A stretch of 64,000 bases of DNA from Centropus unirufus (taxonomy: Eukaryota > Chordata > Aves > Cuculiformes > Centropidae), in contig VYZI01000020.1 of NCBI GenBank assembly GCA_013397695.1, forward strand, positions 4,275,142 to 4,339,141, read 5' to 3'. The position numbers and the translations under genes are program-made. Positions within the stretch are counted from its first letter, which is position 1. Each line of letters begins with the position of its first letter. This document shows, one piece after another, positions 1-13,300 of the stretch. A model generated the notes under the pieces. That model made no database searches. It was not told the origin of the DNA and was given only the letters and a program-made list of their open reading frames with translations.

Positions 1-3000
1 TGAGAACAGAAAACTCAGATTGTTGCACCACACAGCAGCACCAAATGGAATCACACAAATTCCACAGTGAATGGCAGCCACTTTGGAGATTTGGGAATAC
101 TTAAATGTGTTTCATGTAAGGCAAGATGAAGAGAGAGACACACAAAGACAGGAAAATAGCACACTTGGTAGTTTTTCTTAAGCTTAATCAGAGAATCGTG
201 TATTTCAGTCAATTACAGAAACAAAGCAAAAGGAAAACAACAGCCAAGGGGTAAAAACAGGTTTGTTAAAACTCTTATTACCCTGCAGGATGATGAGAAA
301 TATCTTTTGATGTGACTGTCACAAGACAACTAGAAAAACAAAGCATCTCTACAGCTGTCAGGAAGCTATAAAACAAAACCTGTGGATACATCTAAAAAGG
401 GTATTTTAATATTGGGATATGTTAAATGATGAAATGTTTAACATTCAAATTTAATTATATCAATTGCACAACATCAGTTTTCCCAAATCAAAATTGGTTG
501 CCCTCAGCCTCGGAAGGCAAAAGAATATCTGGGCAGAAGCAAGGCGGGCCAAACTGCCAGCCAAGCCCAGAGTTTGCAGCCAGCCTCTACTAGGAACATC
601 ATATTGGCCCAGACATTACCATGCACTTAACCCAACATCTCAGAGTAAATGGCATCCTTCTCTCTTGTGGAAAGAGGTGACAGAAAAGATGAAAGGGAGA
701 GAAAGGAATCAAAAAAGTCACACCTTGTAAAATTTTACAGAATCAATCAAAATCAACTCTTTCCCAAAACAAAGAATTAAAGGGCAACATGCTTATTTTT
801 TTGGCCAACAACATTCACTTAGATCCATTCTATTTCTTGACTCTGAAGAAGAACAATTTGAATTGTAACTTTTGTTAAACTTGATAAAAATCATCTAGGT
901 CCAGGCTAAAAGCATGCTGTATGTAAAGTAAAGCTGGCAGGACACTGCAATCCAAGTAATTGCTATTCTCTCACTGCATATTGTCTATGTTTCATTTCTA
1001 AAACATGTACGTTTCTCAACATAGTTTTGAAGTTTGTGACAAAGTGAGGAGTATGTTCTTCTCTTTAGTTCCTACTTGCCTCAAGTTGATTTCCCTAAAT
1101 CACTTCACAAATTCAGCCATTTATAGTCTGTTAATAATGAGAACACGTTTGCTAGAGAGGCTGCCTCACAGCAGAAGTTCCAAAATGTTCAGACCATGAA
1201 GAATTCCCAAGTTTTATTTTCAGAGTGTAATATGTCTTCCCCATCAAATATCTTTAATTGGAAATCCTGATCAGTCTACTCAGGAAGGATAATTTATTAT
1301 TTTCTTTATGGCTTAGTAAGTGTAGGAAATTTCTCCTCATAGTTACTTGCTACCAAATTGCCTTCCCCTTTCATATAAGAGTGGGGTAAAATGTTTAAGT
1401 TCTGCTGATGCTGAGAATACAAAGCTCCAATTAAGCGTACAGGAGAGAGTGAGTGATAAGCCATTGAGAGCAGCGCAGGAAACAACAGAAGGAAAGGTGG
1501 CTTTCATTTAACAACTGAGCAGAAGGAGTATCCTGAGCGCCTCGATGCCCAGAGGACAAGACCAGTATGGAACGAGGCGGCAAGCCATGCGTATCTTATT
1601 GGTTGCAGTGAAACATTGCCCTAAAAGTAACAAAATGCATTACGGACCACAGTGCCAAGTAGAGTTACTATGTAGGCTAGGGAATCTCAGAAGGTTGCTG
1701 TACCACTATTATAGCAGGAATCTGTGACCTCTCAGATATTCTAATTCTGAGCTGCAGATTAGGTCATCGCCTTTGGAGGTCTGAATCCATGCAAGAAAAG
1801 TATATAACAAAAATGAGAAACTGCTGGCTTCATTTTGCCAAAATGACAACTTCCAACTCTCACAGTTAATAAATTGTCTTTATCTTTGACAATATTTCAG
1901 AATTAAATTCTCTTAATGAAACAATTACTTTCCTACTATCAAGTAATATTTTTCAAATATCCTCATTTAATTAAAAATGCAAATAAATTAGCATCTTTAT
2001 ATACAAATCTGATATTTAATTGACAAAAAAATTCTTGCTTTAAAATGGGAGGAAGAGTTGTGATCAGTTAACTGTCTGCCAGCTAGACTTCATTCAATCG
2101 CCTCTGGGCATTTCAGGAAAAATGAAGTCTGGAATTATCAATGCCCACTAATAAGGCTTTAACAAGCTAGTAAAAAAGAATATTCCTTTTATTATCAATA
2201 TAATCAAGTCCTCAGTAACTGTTCAAATGAAATGAAACATCCTGCTTTTAACAGTATTTTCTTTTTGACTGGAAAAAAATTCAAGATAGCCTATGAAGAA
2301 AATTCAGTAAGCAATTGTTTTCTGCTTTCTCTCTCATTTCATTTACAAAGACGTTTGAGTACAGTGAAATTATGCCATTTTAGAAAAGCTCAGCTAAAAG
2401 TATGATTTTATTTTTTTTATATATAGTCACCAAAGAGTATCTAGCAAGTAAGTGAAGAATTGGCCATTTTTATCACAGGGAAACAGTGGTTCTATTGCAC
2501 ATTTTTCTGAATATAACTTATAATGCTCTTGCAAGACTCAAGTCAATAATATTAGTCTCATAAAATTTAATGGACCTTTGATCAGATTACAACATTAGAA
2601 AGATTATAAATAAAATGTTTAACTCTTAGAAGGCTTAATGAACTAACTGAAAAATAAGAAAGATACATTATTTCATTGACATGAATAGAGGTAGGATTCA
2701 TCTCCAGATTCTACCATATTTGTAATATTTTTCAGCATTTTGGACTGAAGCTCCACCTCTCATTTATGCCCAAAGGCCTTCTTTCAAGAGTGAATGCATT
2801 TCTCATGTTTTTTCCTCCCAAGCGTATGAATGGCTGGGCTCCGTTTCAGAACACTGCTTCCTCCTTTTTTTGTACTCACTCTCATAAAGAAGCAATATCT
2901 ACTTTTGGCAACAATCATCAGTTTACTAATGGATATGTAAACCATGGTTCTTTCTGTGAATAATGAGAAAACATGGATAGTAAAAAAATGGCAAAATATT

Positions 3001-6000
3001 TAGACAAATCCCATTTGTTTTTAAACACAGTGCTTGAAATATTCCTATTTAACTTCTTGCCTTATTCCAGTTCAATTACCTGAATGTTAGCAAAGAGTAA
3101 ATCTGCACTTATTTAAATAACATTTTGTTTAATACAGTATCCAGTTGCTGATCCTCTATTAAACATGTCAGTACTGAGTGTTTTGGGGTCATTTGAGTCT
3201 TAATGCCATTCTCTAGGAATAAACCAGAAGGAAAATGATTGTGGTGGCAATACATAGAAGAACATATTTATGAGGATAACCAGTATATTTTTTCAGATTC
3301 ATCATCTAAATAACTATGGAAATATATGGTACATTAAGATATGTGTCAAGAGTCAAAATTTTTATTCTAAGCAGTTCATGCTTGAATAATTTCCCTGGAT
3401 GCTCAGAACACTCAGAAAATAAAAATTATGTCCAGAATTTCAAGGTCAAACTTAGACAGCCAACATTATGATCCAGGCACAAAAACTAGAGTCAAGCACT
3501 GGGCAGGCTTTGTTGGATAGACTGTATCCAGCCCTGTGTTGGTTCTCAAGAGATAACAACAAAGCGTTATCACTTGGATAGAAAAATGATGCACTATCCC
3601 AGGTGAAACCTGCAATGGATTTCACCTTCCAAAGAAAGTTCAGGTAACTACATGCCTCTTTTTTCTTTCTTTCTTTTTTTTATTAGGCAGCAGAACTAGC
3701 CAAATGCAGTGGTGGCAGGCATAGTAATTTGTTAGGATGATGAAGACCTGGAAACAGAGCAAATAGGGTCTCCAGACACTGACTAGCAGTTGCAATCAAA
3801 TCATACACTGAATAAAGGTGTCTTTGAAAATAATAAATGCTGCACCACACACCACAGGTGGAGCATCTGATCTACCTTACGATTGCTTCAACCTCGGGCT
3901 GTGTTTTAAAGACAGGAAGGTCAGTTACTCATCTGGTTCAGTGCTGAAATCAATGGAGCAATCCTGATTGATGCTAGATGAGGATCCTACTAATGAAGAC
4001 AAGGAAGTTTTCTGATTTACTTTTACCCAGGGAGCTGCCCTAAGAACTAGTCTTTTGCAACTTAACGACATTGGGTATGTACATTCTGTTACTACCATAT
4101 AACATAAAACTGGGGCCATCGCTCTCCCAGTTGGCCACTCAAGCTCTGATGGAGGCCATTGTAACAATGCAGCACATTCCAGACTGCAGGGTTGAGCACA
4201 CTGTTACATTGCAGTTGCAGCTATTAAAATATGACGTCTGAAATTAATGCATTACACCTTTCAAACTAATGTTCTGTAAATCAGGCTGAATTTATCTAGG
4301 GGTATTTTTAGGCAAAAAAACATCCTCACAAGCAATGTAATGATCAGCACTTTTCCCCCAGATGCTCTAATATGGAATAAGCCTATGCAGTAATTAATAT
4401 TTATGAAGCGCATGAGTTCCTGTTAAACTCTAAATCACAAATATATGAGATTTGAACTATAAAAATGCAAACGTAAACCAATATAATAAAAAGACATTTA
4501 CATACACATTAATTATGAACTTCGGTCAAGTTGTTATGTGTTATTTTAGTAAACTCAAAATTAATAATCATGCGGGTCTACAAACATGTATCGATCAATG
4601 TGATTTCTAGATTAGTCATATACGATAGGGGAAGCTTCATTTCAGTACATTAGGGCACCTTCAAAACTTGATCAACAGCAACTTGATCTTATGTCCTTCA
4701 GTTGCCAGAACTATCTTGTTTCCATTCTCATGAGGGCTTTTCCTGCTCGAATTCAAAGGAAGCATTATTCACAGAAGGAAGCTCTTTGCAAGATGGACTG
4801 ATACGTGATTCAACCTGTGTCCAAGGAAGAGGTACTTTTACCTATTATTAAAAATGAAAACAACATACACTTCCTGGAGCATATATTCTATACATATAAA
4901 GCCCTTGAATAATTGTAAACACTTTTTTTTTGCATTGCTTTTTATCACCAGAATTCAAATTGCTTTACAAAAACTGCTATTCTGCATATGAGCCATTAAT
5001 AAAAAATTAAAAGGTAACAAATCTTCATACAGTGACTGATGCTAAAAATGTTTCAGCATCACAAAGAAGCTATGTGATTTAGCAACGTAAGACATTTGTT
5101 TAAGAGCTCTTATATGAATTTACCAGGCTTACTTCAGGCACCCAAGCCTGAAAATGTTTGCTTTCATAAAGGCGTAAAAATATTTTTAAAAATGTGAATC
5201 AAGTAAAGCTAAATATAGTCATATCTCCTCAACCCATTATTAAAGTTCTATTAGCATTTGTTATTTCCTACCCCTTGGTGTAGAGCACCTTGCATAAGAG
5301 CATCAACATTTTTGTCGAAACACTGGTGGAATGCTACAAGGAGTGCCTCAACTGACCAACTCCATGAAGGTGCATATTTGTTTCCTAGAAAAAGTTTAAA
5401 AAAAAATGAGAAGAAGCCTTTCTACTGCTTTCTTTTCCTGGTTACTCAAGAAGCTGCCATAAATGTGTTCAAAACAGGAGGACAGAAATTGGAAAGGAAG
5501 AAACATGCACTTTCCCCTTCTTTTCAAGCAGAGGAAATCCAGCTGGAAGTGCTGGATTGGCAGTCAAAACACCATTGTCAAGTGCCCATCCACAGCTTGG
5601 TTCAGCATAATTACAACCAAAAGAAGAAAATCAGCAGCATTGCATGCTAAGGAGCTGAGAATCAAGAAACATAAGATAGAATATAGTATATTCTCCATAA
5701 TAAATCCCAGTACCTTTTCTAAGGCTAGCTGCAATGGCTCCTCACATAGCAATCCACAGAGCACCAGCTCATTTTCCACACACAACAACCTGCCACCTTA
5801 CATGATCTCATTTTGTTTACCCTATTGAAAGCGTTCTACTAGAGGATATCATCTATCTAATCATCTAACCTGTTTAATGTCCATTTTTCTCCCTCTTCCT
5901 CCTAAAAATATGGGCCTATTTGACCTTACATCTCTCCCATCTTTTGAGCATTGAGAGAAGCAGCTGTTTGACAAAGTTGCAGGTAGAATGGAATTTTAAA

Positions 6001-6360
6001 CTGAACAAAGAACACATCAGCAAGCTACAGGTAAATAATTTAACTCTGGGCCTGAGGCGTTACCTTTTATTCAAAGACGCATAATTGATAAAGAACGCTA
6101 GTGGAGTCATTTACAAAATGTTAACTATGCAATAGCAGAACATCCTGTTACAGAGCAAGATAATTATTTTACATACCAGAAACTCAAAAGTAAATAGATG
6201 AATGCACAGACTCTTAAATGATGTTAGCAAATTAATGGCAGATGAAGAATATTTGAGACAATATAATCCCTCAAAAAAGTCAGGGAAAAAAATGTAATGC
6301 TTCATCTTATTGAAAATGCTCCTTTATTTGCTTTTATTAGCTCAAAAATTCTCTGCTGCA
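1..6360. other. Non-coding AT-rich DNA, no gene seen
   Basis: I see no gene in this stretch. Short open frames occur (for example 464-730, 1005-1199, 2766-2963), but they have no recognisable motif, no convincing splice context and no bias that separates them from chance. The longest, 5258-5650 on the plus strand, would encode 130 residues that I do not recognise. A cluster of CpG dinucleotides at about 1430-1660 stands out from the CpG-poor surroundings. A pyrimidine tract lies at 3657-3683. The rest looks like old, diverged vertebrate intergenic or intronic sequence. Confidence 0.7.
3657..3683. repeat. Pyrimidine-rich T/CTTT tract
   Basis: A nearly pure T-and-C run made of CTTT-like units followed by a T run. 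It is a low-complexity tract of the kind common in vertebrate introns and intergenic DNA. It is followed by TTAGGCAG, so it resembles a polypyrimidine tract before an AG splice acceptor, but no coding exon follows. I treat it as simple sequence only. Confidence 0.6.
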
Positions 6361-7011
6361 CTGGATATCCTCACTGGAATCCTGTTTAACATTTTCATTA
6401 ATAATCACAATGATGGGCCAGAGCTCACACACAGTAAGTTTGCAGATGACACAAAACTGGGAGGAATATCTAATTTGCCTGAGGCTTGTGCTGGCATCCA
6501 GAGGGAATTTGAGAGGCTGAAGCAATGGGCTGACAGGAACCTCATGCAGTTTAGCAAGAAGTACAAAGTCCTGCACCCATGGAGGAATAAACCTCTGTAC
6601 CAGAATGTTCTGCCCGCTCCTCCCAACCCTGAGCTGTAAAGCAGCTTGGTAGAAAAGGACCTGTGGGTCCTGGGGGGTACCAACCTGAACATGAGCTAGT
6701 GATGTGCCCTTTCAGCAAAGACGGTTGCGATATCCTCAACTACATCAGGTGAAGTACTGCCATCAGGTCGAGGGATAAGATCCTTTTGTACTGCACACTG
6801 GTGAGGCCACATCTAGAGTCCTGTGTCCAGTTCTAGGCTCTCCACTAGGAGACAGATGGTGCTTCTAGAGCAAGCCCAGCAAAGAACCACCACGATGGTT
6901 AAGGTGCTGCAGTGCCTCTCCTGTGAGGAAAGGTTGAAAGAGCTAGGACTGTTCTGTCTGGAGATGAGAAGGCTTGGGAGAATCTCATCAGTGTGTACAA
7001 ACACTTGAAGG
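6361..7011 (+). pseudogene. Decayed CR1 ORF2 (reverse transcriptase C-terminal part)
   Basis: Remnant of the CR1 ORF2 polyprotein, which carries an endonuclease and a reverse transcriptase; only the part from the RT catalytic box to the C-terminal region is left. The catalytic Asp-Asp pair is still coded at 6445-6450 (FADD box). The frame is open from 6310 to a TAA at 6637-6639, where the family's frame normally continues. The same frame becomes recognisable again at about 6850-6990 (LLEQAQQRT, then a CEERLKELGLF stretch). The upstream codons from 6310 to about 6360 do not look like CR1 and probably belong to the flank. It cannot make a functional product: no endonuclease domain, no full RT, and premature stops. 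Confidence 0.85.
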
Positions 7012-7321
7012 CTGGTGCAAATAAGATGCAATTAGACTCTTTCCAGTGGTGCTCAGTGACAGAACAAGAGGCAATGAGCACAAACCATAAAACAGAAGGT
7101 TCCCTTTGAACATAAGGGAACATTTTTTTCCTGTGAGGGTGACTGAGCACCAGCACAAGTTGCCCAGAGATGTTGTGGGTTCTCCATTCCTGGAGATGTT
7201 CAAAAGCTGTCTGGCCATGGTCCTGGGCTATAGGTTGTAGCCCAGCTTGAACAGGGACATAGGTCCACATGACCTCCAGAGGTCCCTCTCAACTTCAATC
7301 ATTCTGTGATTCAGTGATATA
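6361..7321 (+). mobile_element. CR1 LINE retrotransposon, 5'-truncated copy
   Basis: This is the 3' part of a chicken-repeat-1 (CR1) non-LTR retrotransposon. The left part translates in the plus frame to the reverse-transcriptase palm region, including Phe-Ala-Asp-Asp followed by Thr-Lys-Leu-Gly-Gly at about 6439-6465. Further on come the CR1 C-terminal segments (leucine-glutamate-glutamine/arginine-rich 'LLEQAQQRT', then 'EERLKELGLF' at about 6930). The element ends with the CR1 3' signature: a GAGGTCCCTCTCAACTTCAAT block and ATTCTGTGATTCAGTGAT at 7301-7318, with no poly-A tail, as expected for CR1. The left edge is approximate because the 5' truncation point is diverged. Several stops and small indels show it is an inactive fossil. 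Plus orientation. Confidence 0.93.
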
Positions 7322-10300
7322 GCCCCCATTACTCTTCCATATAGGAAGGCAACTCTATTCTAAGCACATGTTCAAGCCTACACTGAAAGCTATATTACAT
7401 GTGTCTCTCATTTACACCTTCCCCTGATGCTGCAGTCACAGAAAACAGAGTGGTGTCTTTACAGCCATATCTTTTCAGTTGCTTTCTTTAAATTAGTACG
7501 GTAGATAATCACTAAATAGTCTCTAATTTGCTCCATGATTTCTCCAAGCTGGATAACTTGGTAACCTGTTTCTTCCACTAGAAATTGTCTTGGACACCTT
7601 CATGAAGTAACTTAACAAGCATCAAGTATGTCAGTTGTTATGTAGACACAAAAGCTTTCTTTCCAATACTTGTAGCTTTATACCACTACTCACTTTTTGG
7701 TACTGCTGAAGATATGAAACATATCACCACTTGTCTGTCTAAAAAAATAGGATGTTTACCCTGCCAGGAACTGCATGGCTGATCAGGAATTAATTTGGAA
7801 TAATTTCCTGGACTAGGCTGAGGAAAAAGACAAGCAGGACTAACATACAGCAGCATGATTAATCACAGTTAATTGAATATTTATTTATTTAAACATGGTT
7901 TAAATCTCTCTCTGTTAAAGACAATGTTTATTAGTATTTTGGGGTTTGTATCTTTCTGTTTTGGTCAGACATATTTTGCCTATTTATCCCCTTGTGGTGA
8001 TGTTTTCATAATATAAGCCCTTAATTTCAGCCTGCTCAATGCAAGTAAAGATCTTCTGTATACTTGTTCTGGGATAAAGAAACCAGAAAAAAATTAAAAC
8101 ATATACCAACAGTCTCTAATGACATGCTCTGTTGAACTGCTGAGAATGATGAAAAACAGCAAGGCTTGTCATAGAAGTAACTATGGAGGAGGTCAGTCCA
8201 TGTGTCTGACATCTATTCATTACATGAGGGATATGCCGTGGAAGCAGAGAGAATGTGAAGGGGGAAACAGGAACCCCATTTCACTACTCTAATCTAATAA
8301 GGATGCATCTACCAGGGACATAAGCCAGAGCTTTTAACAGGGAGCACCAAGGAACTTGGGGGCCATCTGCCAGCTCTGGTTAACAACTCTCCAGGGCTGC
8401 CTCTCACACAGCAGAGCATCTGGACAACTGGCCTTTACGTTTTTTCTAAAGTAACCTCATCAAAATCTTTTAATTACTCTTTACAAAACCGCTACTGGTC
8501 TGTCACCAAGACTAGCAAATCCTCACTCTAGTCCAACCTCAAACTTAAATAGAAAAACAGGAGGAAGGAAAACTTAATTTTCAACAGGACCGAACATGTA
8601 AATTTAAAACTACTGTACTGTAAGTGGAAATTCATGACCAAAGTACCCATCCACACATCACAATAGTGGCTTTTGCATTCCCTAGCTGCTCTCTCCCCAC
8701 AGGAAAGATGCAGTAAGACAGACACAGTTCATACCCAACATGTCCACAAAGACAAAACATGCCATGATATGGTTGATAGCTCAGGGATAAGCTTAGGAAT
8801 AGCTCAATAATATCTAAGTCTAGAAAACACTTCGATACAGCAGCACAGGTATCTCAGCTACATCTTTCACAACAGGGAAAAGTTAGAACACCATTTTCAT
8901 ACTTGGATGGCTGAATTTCAAGAACAGCATTCTTGACAGTGGCCTTCATGATGCCTGTTAATAAAATACCCATTTGAAGTTCCAATGCTCCGTTTAGATG
9001 CTTTCCCATAGATTAACTTGCACACAGTGTGCACACTCAGATGTACACATAGCTCTCCATATGTGAATGAGCATACTACCAACATCTCAGCTTTAAGAGA
9101 ATAAAGTCGTCCTGCATGGTACTGATTCCAGCCACCAAAGATGAATGAGGACCATCATGTTACAGCTAAATTCAAGAACCCTGCACTGAGCTTAGATGAC
9201 TGGGGTTGGCACTGAGGAGGTGCACAGATGGGAGAAATCCTCCCCCACCATCTGGAAGATTTGCTACACCTGTAGCAGCAGCTGCTTCCATGCACATAGA
9301 CACACATATCCTCTCCTGCATAACAAAGGAAAAGGTCTCAGCAATGGCAAATCTCCCAGGTATACGTATTGTTGGGGCCTAGTTCCTTCCTGTGAGTCTG
9401 ACCCCATGCAGGATCATAAATTCCTGCCTTACTTCGCGTAACTAAGCTCTTTGAAATGGAGCTGCTGAGCAAGAGGAAAATCAGCCTAGGGAGAAGTACA
9501 AAGTGACCTCTGCAATGAATAAAACTTGGCAGATAAAGAAAACACACATTCATTCAGACCATGGGTATTTTCTTAAACCTAGAAAACATAGTTATTTCAT
9601 GCATCCAAACTGATTTGATTTTACAACATTTTAAAACATTAAAAAGATCTTATTGATATTTTTGTCAGCATTTAACCAAAAAAATCTAATGTGACATAAA
9701 TTATGCATTATGAAATACATATACACATGCATAGACAAGAGTATATTAAATTTGCAAGTTGTAGTATCTCACATAGAAAGCCAAAACAAAATATAAGGCA
9801 GCATAACCAAAAGATTCTGATTTGAAACACTTTGTATTTTTCAGGTGACAGATTTAATAAATTGTCACTTACACATCTTCACTAACCAAAAGATATTTCT
9901 TGAGGGAGAGCTTATTCATCACCAAGCTTGGGCCAAGCCCGCTGTGAAATATCATGCTAGATTAAATTCTGTGGCAGCAGCAATTCCAAACAGTCAAAAA
10001 AAACTAACCTAGTCACTGTTCTACATCTGAGCCAGGATGACCACTCTGAATCTGCTCCATTCATTTCTTAAAGCAAAGTAAAAATGCAAGAGCTTTTAAA
10101 CGACTTTGAAAGAAACTCAGTTCCTTTTCATTGTAGGTCCACGTACTAAGAATAGAACACTTCTATGCAATTTGGGAATTCTGTATTAGAAAATGACAGG
10201 CTCCAAGTCAAAATGGCATCGTAACCAATAAAAGTTATGGACAGAGAGCTCATACAAATACTGCATAGGCAACAAAATATGTACTGGTTATTCTCATTTG

Positions 10301-13300
10301 AATATTTCCCTACATGCAGCTGTTCATTACCAGGAATTACTAAAGCTGTGACAGCATTAGACAGAGATTGACAGTGGTCTGTTGTAAAACCTAAAGCAGA
10401 AAACCAGTCTGTTTTGCTAGCTTTCAGCTTGGAGGTGCAAACAGACAAGCTGAAGGGGTGTACAGTCATTAGTGTATAGCTCATGCCCGACTGAAGCAGT
10501 GTGAAACTTCTGCAGAGAAAGAGCCAAACAAGTCTATGTTGCCTTCATGATGCCTAGTTGAATTGTAAATTGAAATATAGATTAAGCTTACTAAAATATT
10601 CATAAAACTGGGCTAGAGAACAACATTGGACCAAGTTATTTCTTCAAGTCTGAATTGTGTTTAGGCTCGCCAGGGCTGAATTTTCAGATCAAATAAATCC
10701 AAATTTACCTTTGGAGTTTTAAATTGATTTTGTTTTTCTTGTTTATTTCACCCGAGTTTGATCTGAATAAAGACCAGACAAGAGGAGATGTCTGTAAACC
10801 TATGTCAATACCTGCCTTACTCCACTTCAGAAATACTGGTAGCTTTGACACAACTAAGACTCACCTGCCCTCTTAAGCACAAGAGACTCAGTCAGTCATG
10901 CTGTCCTTTTCAGAAAAAGATTACCCAGTCACTAGCCTGTAATAAAACATATTTAGAAAAAAAAAATCAGCATGTGTTTAAGTATTATTGTAAATCTAAT
11001 TTGAGAGGGAGCTTAATGGGACTCATTTCCTGTCATGATTGCTATTCCAAGTGGAAGGGCCTGGGAATTTTCTCCTAGTAGAAGTCGTCTTTCCTTTTAA
11101 TCTCCCAGGACTATGAAGCAGCATAGGCATATTAGTCCGACAAGGATTATAATAGTGGATATTCCTCATTTTCGACATATTTATTCTGTTCCCTGCAGGA
11201 CAGCATGAAAATATGCTGCAGTGAGGAGAGAGATTTCTTTGCATTTGTTGCATTTTGAGCTTAGCTTTAACTCTAATCAGCCTTGGGTTTATATTTGGTT
11301 TTGTCGTAATTGTAATATATCCTAATAAATAATAATGCATTCTTTACTAAGATTTTCATCCACTGAGGCCTCTTTTCTTTGTAGTCTTGGAACCATCTAG
11401 CTGAAATATGTTACGCAACATTGTTTCCAAGATGATCAAATGATCAAAGTTGTAATATATAAAACTGGTGGATTAATAAATATTTGCCATCAGAAACATG
11501 GCCAATATCTCGTTCTTGCAAAAGTGTGTAGTGCTGCCACTGGTGAACAGGCTATCATACTCATGCTCTTCATGATTCAAATTTCTTGAATTATGGCAAA
11601 TAAAAAAAAGGAAAAAAAGAAAGGCAAAATGGATCCTCCAGATGTCCTATCCAGCCTGAATTATTGTGTCACTATGAAACACTGTGACAATTTATTGTGC
11701 TGAGAGAAACAGCAGCAAAACTGAGAGAAAATAGTTACTTAATTCCTAATTTTTAGTGAGTTTTGTATAAAAGATTTTAGGAACATGTAGACACATATCA
11801 CCTTCTACACTTAAGTAAGACTTCTCTTCACCAGGTGCCACAACAATTCACAACTATTGAAGTAATTTCTGTTCTTGAGAATTCATACTTGTCTCAAGTC
11901 CTGAGCACACTCTCTCAGTAAACTTTTAACACACGTGAGAAAGTAAATTAGAACGCAGCAGGGTTCAAATGGATATTGAGTCATCTAATTTGTCCAGGTC
12001 AAATGGCATGGATTATGCAGTGGTTAAACCCAAGGGGAACTGAAGACTCTTCTTAACAGAAAATGCTACCTTCCAACTAGTAGATCTATTTACTTATTCA
12101 GCCACCACAGGACTCAAAGGAAGCTTGCAGAATTTTCTCAGTTCTGATTTAAACCTTCAGTGATTCCAGGTAACCTAATGATCCTTCTGGTTGAAGTAAC
12201 TTACTTATACATAGACTTGATCACAAAAAGAAGCTATGCCATTTGTATAAAAATCTGGTTTTAAATAAGTGTTGAGGAGAAGCGTTATCTTAGTGCAAAC
12301 CAATGTTTTTATTTTCATTGATTTATACATATTATTATATTGATTGCTCTATTTATTCCTTTTATTTCAACGTGCCAAGTGCAATCTGCACTAACTGCAA
12401 CTCACATGACGTTTCTCATTTACAACTTTTACACTTTTATAAACCTTGCCTTCATTAGTCATTTATGCAATTAATAAATAAAAGATATTTTAGTAAAGTA
12501 CATAGCCAAAATCATTTGAGTGGCGTTATCCATGAATTCTTGTAAACTTGCTATTTCATTTGGTCACTGAACATATGGTAAAGAACATTTATTTCTACAT
12601 AAATCCTCTTTTGATTTCTAATGTAATAACATTTATTAAAATCTTTCTTTTTCATAGACATTCTGGCAACACGAGGAACCATTCACTCTGTCCTGTGCAG
12701 AGTAAAGACTGACAATGATCTGCATTAGGAGGAAAATACAGGTGTCCTACTTTAAGAAAAAATCTTTTCTTTAAGAGTCATTCTATTAAATAATGTAGTG
12801 TTTTGACTAATTCTTTCACTGCGCACTGTTTTCATTTGGACATTGAGTTTCCTGGTAATTATAATCCATTGCACATCCATTTATGCTACTATAGTGGCAC
12901 AAGTAATTTATAAAAATCAAATCTAAAATGCTATGGATAGTAGTCAAGAGGCAGACATGAAACATGTTTCACACAGTTGGAGAATTTTCTATGATTAATT
13001 AGTTAAATATTTGCAGTCAGAACTTTCTTACTTTCATAACTTAATGGCTAAAGTGTAAATTAAATATGAAGGTTCAAAGACAGTGATTTTCTGAGAAAGG
13101 TCTTCTACCAATAATTTTGGAAGAGAGGTGCAATCTCTTAGGGAAAATTACAGAACATAATATCCTGAAAAGTAACACTGAAATGTTCTAACATGAAAAA
13201 AAACACAAAACCACAGACAAAAAAAGTTCTTTATTTGGGTTCAGAACAGTTAGGGGTAAACTTTTGTAATCACTGAGTTGTATTTCCTTGCCTTTTAAAG

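Noticed and set aside
5258..5650. 130-codon plus-strand open frame
   Set aside because: It overlaps other open frames on both strands, and no domain or family motif can be seen. A resemblance to transposase-like sequence was considered, but no catalytic pattern was found.
6337..7270. Minus-strand open frames of up to 123 codons across the CR1 at 6361
   Set aside because: They are antisense shadows of the CR1 ORF2 remnant, which explains the sequence in plus orientation.
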